Shown piece after piece: positions 4,373 to 9,690 of a stretch of DNA of 10,954 nucleotides. The position numbers were made by a program, and so were the translations under genes. This DNA comes from CAYMDS01 sp964576705. Lineage in GTDB: Bacteria; Patescibacteriota; Microgenomatia; Levybacterales; UBA12049. The DNA lies in assembly GCA_964576705.1 (NCBI GenBank), contig CAZNVI010000039.1, positions 1 to 10,954 on the forward strand, written 5' to 3'. Numbering within the stretch: the first letter of the stretch is position 1; each line of letters begins with the position of its first letter. The notes under the pieces were generated by a model. That model had not been told where the DNA came from. It worked only from the letters and a program-made list of their open reading frames with translations, and did not search any database.

Positions 4373-5290
4373 ATGAAAATATTTTCAGGTAGTTCAAATA
4401 CTGATTTGGCACAAAGCGTGGTTTCAGCTTTAGGTATATCACTTTCGCCGATTGAAGTTTTTATCTTTCCGGACGGCGAACGCAGAATTCAAATCCAAGA
4501 TGAAGTCGTGGACGAAGATACTGTAGTCATTCAAAGCACAAATACTCCTGTCGACACAAATTACATGGAGTTATTTTTGATAATGGATGGTTTAAAAAGA
4601 AGCGGTGCGAGATCCTTAAAAGTTGTGATGCCGTATATGGGTTATCAGAGGCAAGATCATATTTTTAGAGATGGCGAAGCGGTTTCCTTGGACGTAATGG
4701 TAAAAATATTGGAATCTATGCATGTGGATCAAGTTATTACTTTTGACCCGCATACTATAAAACTTAGGGAATTTTTCCATAAAGAAATATCTGATCTTTC
4801 AGCTTTACCGATTTTTGTGAAAAACATAAAAGGTAGAAATTGGGAAGGAGCAGACACGGTTCTGGTCTCTCCGGATATGGGAGGTTTACGTCGTATCCAA
4901 ATGATGTCTGATCTTTTAGGTAATATGGGGTGGATAGCGACAGTAAAAGATAGGGATTTGGACACAGGAAGCATTATTATAAATAAATTTGAAGGACCGC
5001 TTTCTGTATCTACGCTTAAGGGAAAAAGGGCATTAATCGTGGATGATATGATATCAAGTGGGAAAACGATAGTAGAATGTGCTAGCTTTCTTAAAACCCA
5101 TGGTGTTTCAGAAGTTTGTGTCTTCGTAACTCATCCGATTTTTTCAAAAGACGCACCGAATCTTTTGCAGAATTCACAGGTAGATTCAGTCTTTGTTACT
5201 GATTCAGTATGGGTGCCTGAGGAAAAGAGATTTGAGAAATTAGAGATACTTTCGGTTGCAAGAATGATAGTTGAAGAGTTACAAAAATAA
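4373..5290 (+). CDS. prs: Ribose-phosphate pyrophosphokinase (PRPP synthetase)
   Basis: Makes phosphoribosyl pyrophosphate from ribose 5-phosphate and ATP for nucleotide, histidine and NAD synthesis. 305 residues in two phosphoribosyltransferase-like halves. Visible: FPDGERRI (32-39); ATP-loop region YMGYQRQD (88-95); DPHT with H127; the flexible-loop catalytic segment KDRDLDTG (192-199), where K192 and R194 would correspond to the catalytic Lys/Arg pair; and the PRPP loop VDDMISSGKT (223-232). The PRPP loop and DPHT differ from the bacterial class I wording (DDMIDTAGT, DLHA), so allosteric behaviour may differ. The start at 4373 follows ybaB by 4 nt, with SD-like GGGAGGG at 4353-4359. The stop codon lies inside heptamer element E. 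prs is not normally part of the dnaX-ybaB-recR cluster. Confidence 0.94.
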   Translation: MKIFSGSSNTDLAQSVVSALGISLSPIEVFIFPDGERRIQIQDEVVDEDTVVIQSTNTPVDTNYMELFLIMDGLKRSGARSLKVVMPYMGYQRQDHIFRDGEAVSLDVMVKILESMHVDQVITFDPHTIKLREFFHKEISDLSALPIFVKNIKGRNWEGADTVLVSPDMGGLRRIQMMSDLLGNMGWIATVKDRDLDTGSIIINKFEGPLSVSTLKGKRALIVDDMISSGKTIVECASFLKTHGVSEVCVFVTHPIFSKDAPNLLQNSQVDSVFVTDSVWVPEEKRFEKLEILSVARMIVEELQK

Positions 5291-5418
5291 ACAAATAATC
5301 AAATAACCCAATAAGCAAATCAATTAAATTGACCCTAAAATAATTCTGTTCCTTCATTGCATCATCTTATATTTTTTATTTGCATATTGATTTGTTTATT
5401 TGTATATTTGTTTATTGG
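5286..5418 (+). repeat. Inverted heptamer array between prs and recR (element E)
   Basis: Left arm of six heptamers (5286-5327: AATAAAC, AAATAAT, CAAATAA and so on), overlapping the prs stop codon. Right arm of inverted heptamers (5373-5418) ending in TTTGTTTATTGG. The first 21 nt of the left arm match the reverse complement of the right arm with two differences. The left arm is close to identical with that of element C, and the tail TTTGTTTATTGGTA is shared with the sequence before dnaX. Confidence 0.82.
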
Positions 5419-5431
5419 TAAGTATTAGTAT

Positions 5432-6064
5432 ATGCGTATTCCCAAAGCTATTCAAAGTGTCATAGAGTCATTTGAGCGTTTGCCTGGAATTGGCCCTAAA
5501 AGTGCTGCTCGTTTGACCTTCTATCTTTTACACGTTCCCCAGCATGAGCTAGACCGTTTTTCTGATTCTGTACGAAATCTTAGAAACAGTACGAAAGTTT
5601 GCTCCAACTGTTTTATGGTAGACGAAACAGATCCATGTTCCATATGTAGCGATGCACAGCGCGATGATTCTACTATTTGTGTAGTAGAACAGCCGTTAGA
5701 TGTCTTGGCATTGGAGAGATCGGGAAAATATAAAGGGGTTTATCATGTATTGCACGGTAAAATAGATCCTCTAAATAATATCGGACCGGATGAAATATTT
5801 ATCAAGCAGTTGCTTGAGAGAGTCAAAGAGTCAGAGGCGCAAAGAGTCAAAGAGATTATTTTGGCTACTAATCCGACGATGGAAGGTGATGCGACGGCGA
5901 TGTATATATCGAAACAGCTTAGGGCAAAGGACGAAGGCCTGCCTGCTGGCGAGGCAGGACTAAGGGTAACAAGAATAGGGAGGGGATTGCCCATAGGAGC
6001 GGATATAGAGTATGCTGATAGTGGTACTTTAGAACGCTCAATGGAAAGTAGATCTGATTTTTAA
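5432..6064 (+). CDS. recR: Recombination mediator RecR
   Basis: Works with RecO (and RecF) to load RecA on SSB-coated single-stranded DNA. 210 residues; E. coli RecR has 201. Order: helix-hairpin-helix FERLPGIGPKSAARL (14-28); zinc finger C57, C60, C69, C72; Toprim domain from about 80, with VVEQPLD (84-90) and ILATNPTMEGDATAMYI (143-159); C-terminal Walker-B-like region GLPIGADIEYAD (185-196). Two repeat-derived insertions are visible: an octamer array at 5817-5856 (ERVKESEAQRVKEI), and a GC-rich palindrome at 5938-5958 (EGLPAGEAG). Both lie at surface-type positions between core strands and keep the frame. The start has no SD; it follows the tail of element E directly. Confidence 0.95.
   Translation: MRIPKAIQSVIESFERLPGIGPKSAARLTFYLLHVPQHELDRFSDSVRNLRNSTKVCSNCFMVDETDPCSICSDAQRDDSTICVVEQPLDVLALERSGKYKGVYHVLHGKIDPLNNIGPDEIFIKQLLERVKESEAQRVKEIILATNPTMEGDATAMYISKQLRAKDEGLPAGEAGLRVTRIGRGLPIGADIEYADSGTLERSMESRSDF
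5817..5856 (+). repeat. recR: Octamer array inside recR
   Basis: Five consecutive 8-nt units such as AGAGAGTC, AAAGAGTC and AGAGGCGC. In shifted phase they read NNNCAAAG, the reverse complement of the CTTTGNNN units in the right arm of element A. Encodes a charged helix stretch ahead of the ATNPT strand. Single arm; no inverted partner within the gene. Confidence 0.6.
5938..5958 (+). repeat. recR: GC-rich palindrome inserted in recR
   Basis: Inverted arms CCTGCCT (5938-5944) and AGGCAGG (5952-5958) around a 7-nt centre, far richer in GC than the surrounding gene. It encodes LPAGEAG, residues not found between the helix and the RVTRIGRG strand in typical RecR, so it looks like an in-frame mobile or dispersed palindrome. 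Confidence 0.6.
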
Positions 6065-6073
6065 ACAAAAAAT

Positions 6074-6667
6074 ATGTTCAATAAAGGTTTCAGTGCTGAA
6101 GAGATGCTTGAGGCTGGAGTAAGTAGTGTCAAGAAACAAGTAACAGCCCAAGTCAATGCTACAGGGAATGCTGTAAGCAGCCAACTAGGGAATACTCCTG
6201 TACCATCCACCCCTGAAAGTTTATCAACTCAATCCAGTACCTCTCAAAATACCACGAATCAGGATCAAGCGACAAATGATTTCGTAAAAGATTTATACGG
6301 CACATCAGACCAAGCCGCAAATCAAAATTCATCAGTCAATAATTCGGGTAATAACCAATCGCAAGCCGGACCGTTGACATTACAAGGGAAAAGTATAGAC
6401 CAGCCGAAAACTCCGGAGGAGGTGGAGAAACTTGCTAAAGCGAGAAGAAGTTTAATGGAACAGCATATGACGACGTATTACAAGCCTACATTTGAGTCTC
6501 TCCCAAAGCAGGAGGAGGATGTGGCCGATAAGCTCGAAAGAGAAAAACAGGAAACAGAAGCAAAGAAGATGGAAGAATTGCAGATTGAGCAAAAGAAAAA
6601 CGAAGTACCTATGGCTGTTAGAATGGGTGCTCAGAAAGCTGAAAAGTTCCGCGGAGCCGCAGGATAG
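6074..6667 (+). CDS. Hypothetical low-complexity protein with charged C-terminal helix
   Basis: 197 residues; function not known to me. Residues 1-30 include GFSAEEMLEAGVSSVKKQV, a possible short helix. Residues 30-100 are rich in Ser, Thr, Asn and Gln and likely disordered. Residues 112-197 contain TPEEVEKLAKARRSLMEQHMTTYYKPTF, then a strongly charged E/K helix (about 145-178), and end in AVRMGAQKAEKFRGAAG. There is no signal peptide or membrane segment. I recall similarly built small proteins (HxxYY segment, EKxEKE helix, basic glycine tail) from Patescibacteria genomes but cannot assign a family with certainty. It starts 9 nt after recR without an SD, so coupled expression is likely. Repeat element F follows its stop. 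Confidence 0.75.
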   Translation: MFNKGFSAEEMLEAGVSSVKKQVTAQVNATGNAVSSQLGNTPVPSTPESLSTQSSTSQNTTNQDQATNDFVKDLYGTSDQAANQNSSVNNSGNNQSQAGPLTLQGKSIDQPKTPEEVEKLAKARRSLMEQHMTTYYKPTFESLPKQEEDVADKLEREKQETEAKKMEELQIEQKKNEVPMAVRMGAQKAEKFRGAAG

Positions 6668-6673
6668 GGTAAT

Positions 6674-6792
6674 AAATTCGAAATTCTAAGCTCGAAATTC
6701 GAAATAAATCCTAATTCAATAAATAAAAAAAATTGTCATTTATATTTTGATATTGTTTAGTATTTCGGATTTTGGTATTAGGATTTGTTTAT
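6674..6792 (+). repeat. Inverted heptamer array before cysS (element F)
   Basis: Left arm of seven heptamers (6674-6722), with AAATTCG at 6674 and 6695 and variants AAATTCT and AAGCTCG. Right arm of seven inverted heptamers (6744-6792), such as TCGGATT, TAGGATT and TTGGTAT. Pairing is less perfect than in elements C, D and E, but the 7-nt phase holds in both arms. The right arm contains the predicted -35 of cysS and ends 2 nt before its -10. Confidence 0.75.
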
Positions 6793-6800
6793 GTTAGAAT
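6772..6800 (+). promoter_or_regulatory. cysS: Promoter of cysS, predicted leaderless
   Basis: TTGGTA (6772-6777), a 17-bp spacer and TAGAAT (6795-6800, 5 of 6 consensus bases). The -10 ends exactly 7 nt before the A of ATG 6807, so the mRNA would begin at the start codon. There is no SD upstream. Confidence 0.6.
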
Positions 6801-6806
6801 GCAAGA

Positions 6807-8276
6807 ATGCTTCGGATATATAATTCACTAACTCGTCAAATTGAAGAATTTAAATCTATAAATCCCTCCAGTGTTGGTGTTTATACTTGCGGACCGACAG
6901 TTTATTCATTTGCCCATATAGGCAATTTCAGGACTTATACCACGGCAGATATACTCGTAAGGGCTCTTAGACATAACGGGTTTGATATTAAATACATTAT
7001 GAATTTGACTGATGTAGGGCATCTTACTGGGGATAATTTGGGAGATGCAGATACCGGTGAAGATAGAATGGAGAAATCTGCAAAAAAAGAAGGCAAAACT
7101 GCTTGGGAGGTTGCTGAGTTCTATACGAAAGCTTTCCTTGAAGATTTTAAATTATTGAATTTAACTGGACCTGAAGTTTTCGCAAAAGCTACAGATCATA
7201 TCAAAGAACAAATTGAATTAGTGAAGATACTTGAAGATAAGGGTTTTACCTATGAGATATCAGACGGGATATATTTTAACACTGCTGCATTTCCAGACTA
7301 CGGACAGCTTTCTGATCTGGATCAAATAAAGGAAGGTGCGCGGGTTGAAATAAATCCTGAGAAAAGATCACCTCGGGATTTTGCTTTGTGGAAGTTTTCA
7401 TTTCCCCATGGAAGATCCTTCGACTCCGCTCAGGATGATGTTTCTTCGAAACGTCAAATGGAGTGGAATAGTCCGTGGGGTAAAGGATTTCCAGGTTGGC
7501 ATATTGAGTGCTCGGCTATGGCGTTAAAATATTTAGGCGATGCGTTTGATGGTAAGACATTTTATGGCGAGCGAAGTCGAACCATCGATATCCATGCAGG
7601 CGGTATGGATCTTAAAGAAACACATCATCCGAATGAAATAGCCCAATCAGAAGCTGCTACAGGGAAAAAGTTCGTAAACTACTGGCTTCATAGTAGTTTT
7701 ATGCTTGTCGCAAGCGAGAAGATGAGTAAGAGCAAAGGAAACATCTATAGAGTGTATGATCTGGAAAATAAAGGTTATGATCCCTTAGCTTTACGTTATT
7801 TATATCTGCAGACTCATTATCGGCAGGAGATGAATTTCACTTTTGCTTCACTTGATGGTGCGTTAAATGCATTGGGTCGGTTGCGTGAAGCTGTAACTTC
7901 ATGGGATGGTATGGGACGGGGTGTTAAAGAGCTGGAAGATAAATTCACAGATGCGATAAATAACGATTTAAATATGCCTGAAGCCTTATCTGTCGTATGG
8001 GAATTGGTTAAGTTGGATGCATCGGTCTCTGATAAATTAGTAAGCTTACTTAAAATGGATGAAGTACTTGGTTTAGGGCTTAAAGACTGGAAGAATGAAA
8101 ACTTGAAACTAACATTAGCGCAGCTTCCTTCAGATGTGCAGCAATTGATAAACGAACGTGAGGCATACAGACGAAATAAGCAGTATACCAAGGCAGATCA
8201 TTTGAGAAATAAGATAGTAAAACTAGGTTATGAAATATTAGATACGAAGAACGGTGTAGAGATTAAGAGAGTTTAA
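6807..8276 (+). CDS. cysS: Cysteinyl-tRNA synthetase
   Basis: Class I aminoacyl-tRNA synthetase charging tRNA-Cys, 489 residues. Visible: YTCGPTVY with zinc ligand C28; HIGN (37-40), the HIGH motif; HIEC with C235; HHPNE (273-277), the remaining zinc ligands; KMSKS (305-309); and the C-terminal anticodon-binding helices. Two in-frame insertions stand out against E. coli CysS (461 residues): about 15 residues between LWK and EWNSPWG, carrying SFDSAQDD, and about 13 residues between AFD and IDIHAGG, carrying GERSRT. Together they make up the 28-residue excess, and each coincides with a copy of the TTCGA dispersed element. Core motifs are intact, so the enzyme should be active. The start is leaderless by prediction. 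Confidence 0.96.
   Translation: MLRIYNSLTRQIEEFKSINPSSVGVYTCGPTVYSFAHIGNFRTYTTADILVRALRHNGFDIKYIMNLTDVGHLTGDNLGDADTGEDRMEKSAKKEGKTAWEVAEFYTKAFLEDFKLLNLTGPEVFAKATDHIKEQIELVKILEDKGFTYEISDGIYFNTAAFPDYGQLSDLDQIKEGARVEINPEKRSPRDFALWKFSFPHGRSFDSAQDDVSSKRQMEWNSPWGKGFPGWHIECSAMALKYLGDAFDGKTFYGERSRTIDIHAGGMDLKETHHPNEIAQSEAATGKKFVNYWLHSSFMLVASEKMSKSKGNIYRVYDLENKGYDPLALRYLYLQTHYRQEMNFTFASLDGALNALGRLREAVTSWDGMGRGVKELEDKFTDAINNDLNMPEALSVVWELVKLDASVSDKLVSLLKMDEVLGLGLKDWKNENLKLTLAQLPSDVQQLINEREAYRRNKQYTKADHLRNKIVKLGYEILDTKNGVEIKRV
7416..7438 (+). repeat. cysS: TTCGA dispersed element, first copy in cysS
   Basis: The core TTCGACTCCGCTCAGG (7419-7434) matches the consensus TTCGA-N4-CTCAGG of the intergenic copy at 2218-2263. 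It is translated in frame as SFDSAQDD. From memory this peptide recurs in unrelated proteins of several bacterial lineages, which fits a mobile small repeat; not checked here. Confidence 0.7.
7566..7583 (-). repeat. cysS: TTCGA dispersed element, second copy in cysS
   Basis: The reverse complement contains GTTCGACTTCGCTCGCC, close to the copy at 7419-7434 but in the opposite orientation. It is translated in frame as GERSRT inside a loop absent from E. coli CysS. Confidence 0.6.
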
Positions 8277-8375
8277 CCCGTATCTACCTCATGCTCTTAC
8301 TTATTTTTAACATTTGTATTTTATACTCATAAACAGGGTAAGTTTCATTCAGGTCTCGGTTATGTTAATTGATTC

Positions 8376-8445
8376 TATCTGAGATAGTCCAAATATATCT
8401 GAATTTTTAATTCGGGCTTATCTGGCTTATTTTTGAGTTTAGTAT
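8376..8445 (+). promoter_or_regulatory. Upstream region of the response regulator with TATCTG repeats
   Basis: TAGTAT (8440-8445) ends 7 nt before ATG 8452, predicting a leaderless message. No good -35 is present. TATCTG occurs three times (8376, 8396, 8419), and two small palindromes lie here (CTATCTGAGATAG at 8375, GAATTTTTAATTC at 8401). These may be sites for an activator. The rest of 8277-8451 holds nothing I recognise. Confidence 0.35.
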
Positions 8446-8451
8446 TGATAT

Positions 8452-8972
8452 ATGAAGAAAATTTTTGTAGTTGATGATGAGAGAAGTATACTTGAAGCAC
8501 TAGAATTTATGTTAATTGCGGAGGGCTATGATGTGAGGACTGCATCCAAGGGATCTGATCNNNNNNNNNNNNNNNNNNNNNNNNNNNNNNNNNNNNNNNN
8601 NNNNNNNNNNNNNNNNNNNNNNNNNNNNNNNNNNNNNNNNNNNNNNNNNNNNNNNNNNNNTTTATGTTAATTGCGGAGGGCTATGATGTGAGGACTGCAT
8701 CCAAGGGATCTGATCTATTGAAATTAAATCAGAATTTACCTGACGTTATTCTTTTAGATTTACTTTTATCCGGGGAAGACGGCAGGCAGATATGTAGAAA
8801 GCTAAAAGCTCGGGATATTACACGAAATATTCCAATCGTAATGATTTCAGCCCATCCAAATGCGTCAGTTTCTGTTAAAGAATGCGGGGCTGATGATTTC
8901 CTATCTAAGCCATTTGACATTAAAGATTTACTTTCAGTTATTAACAAATATTGTAATTCGACTTCAAATTAA
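8452..8972 (+). CDS. Single-domain response regulator (receiver), split by a scaffold gap
   Basis: A CheY-like receiver domain with no output domain. Removing the 155 nt of gap plus duplicate (8561-8715) restores one 121-residue frame. In that protein the phosphorylation machinery is complete: acidic pair D8/D9 (VVDDE), phospho-acceptor D51 (VILLDLLL), switch residue S81 (IVMISAH) and K101 (FLSKPFD). It would receive phosphate from a histidine kinase and act through protein contact; no kinase is in the window. As written the sequence gives an N-terminal fragment ending in the gap and a separate frame from 8664, which is an artefact, not two genes. No SD; predicted leaderless. Its neighbours, signal peptidase and a VirD4-like ATPase, hint at a surface or transfer role, but this is weak. 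Confidence 0.88.
8506..8715 (+). repeat. Perfect 55-bp duplication flanking the gap (assembly artefact)
   Basis: 8506-8560 and 8661-8715 are identical over 55 bp and abut the N run on each side. Collapsing them rebuilds a normal receiver domain. Two contig ends sharing one k-mer overlap would look exactly like this, so the duplication should not be read as biological. Confidence 0.92.
8561..8660. other. Scaffold gap of 100 N
   Basis: Exactly 100 undetermined bases, a conventional placeholder length. The flanking overlap suggests that the true gap length is negative (about -55) and that no sequence is missing. Confidence 0.97.
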
Positions 8973-8988
8973 TTTATCCCCAATTTTA

Positions 8989-9017
8989 TTGACAAGACAC
9001 AAGTAATCTATGACAAT
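8989..9017 (+). promoter_or_regulatory. lepB: Promoter of the signal peptidase gene, predicted leaderless
   Basis: A perfect -35, TTGACA (8989-8994), a 17-bp spacer and GACAAT (9012-9017, 4 of 6). The hexamer ends 7 nt before ATG 9024. If translation instead begins at the in-frame ATG 9039, the message would have a 15-nt leader with the SD-like GGAAGAG at 9027-9033. Confidence 0.6.
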
Positions 9018-9023
9018 TAATTC

Positions 9024-9605
9024 ATGGAAGAGAATACAATGCTAGAGATTTTAAAAAAAATCTATGTTAAATTCCTAGATACATCGCAATTCTTACTTTT
9101 TTTCGTAGCAATTATTTTAATAATTTATATGTTCGTACTCCAGCCACACGAAGTAAGCGGATCATCGATGTACCCTACATTTCATGACAAGGAATGGCTA
9201 ATTAGTTATTTGCTAGATGTACATATTAAAAATATAAGACCAGGAGATGTAGTCGTTTTTCATTCCCCGGTTGAAGAGGATAAATTATACATTAAAAGAG
9301 TAATAGGAGTCCCGGGAGACAGAATAAAGTTAGAAAGCGGTGCGGTTTATAGGAATGGGGAGAAATTAGATGAGAGTAAATACTTAAGCGAAGATGTGGC
9401 AACTTTCGGCGGATCATACGTTTCTGACGGAAATGAGATAACTGTAAGTGATGGGAATCTATTCGTAATGGGAGATAACCGTTCATTTAGCTCTGACTCA
9501 AGAGCTTGGGGTCTTTTGTCATATTCTAAGTTGATAGGCAGGTCTTTACTTCGTTTCTTGCCGGTAAGTAAACTGTCAGTTGTGGGACGAAATCCTTATA
9601 AATAA
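9024..9605 (+). CDS. lepB: Signal peptidase I
   Basis: Membrane-bound Ser/Lys protease that cleaves signal peptides on the outer face of the cytoplasmic membrane. 193 residues with one membrane segment (about 21-40), as in the short Gram-positive-type enzymes. Catalytic Ser48 is in SGSSMYPT (box B), the general base Lys91 in YIKRVIGVPGD (box D), and box E is GDNRSFSSDSRAWG (150-163). The first five residues (MEENT) precede a second in-frame ATG at 9039, which has an SD-like GGAAGAG before it; the promoter position favours 9024, but either is possible. It sits between a response regulator and a VirD4-like ATPase, consistent with a cell-surface or secretion neighbourhood. Confidence 0.95.
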   Translation: MEENTMLEILKKIYVKFLDTSQFLLFFVAIILIIYMFVLQPHEVSGSSMYPTFHDKEWLISYLLDVHIKNIRPGDVVVFHSPVEEDKLYIKRVIGVPGDRIKLESGAVYRNGEKLDESKYLSEDVATFGGSYVSDGNEITVSDGNLFVMGDNRSFSSDSRAWGLLSYSKLIGRSLLRFLPVSKLSVVGRNPYK

Positions 9606-9617
9606 ATTTTTCATTTA

Positions 9618-9646
9618 TTTTTAGTGTCTGTTTACAGATAAAAAAG
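9618..9646 (+). terminator. Weak hairpin after lepB
   Basis: TCTG-TTTA-CAGA is flanked by TTTTTA on the left and TAAAAAA on the right, giving a stem with a 3-nt bulge. It has no clean U-tract after it. It may be a weak bidirectional terminator; low certainty. Confidence 0.25.
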
Positions 9647-9690
9647 TTACTTGCAAATATTATGGATTACAATTAGACTTTATTTGTTAT

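Noticed and set aside
8277..8375. A terminator or small RNA after cysS
   Set aside because: AT-rich with only tiny palindromes; no stem followed by a U-run and no recognisable RNA structure.
8664..8972. A second, separate response regulator gene
   Set aside because: Its first 17 codons are an exact duplicate of the sequence before the N gap; collapsing the duplicate gives one normal receiver domain.
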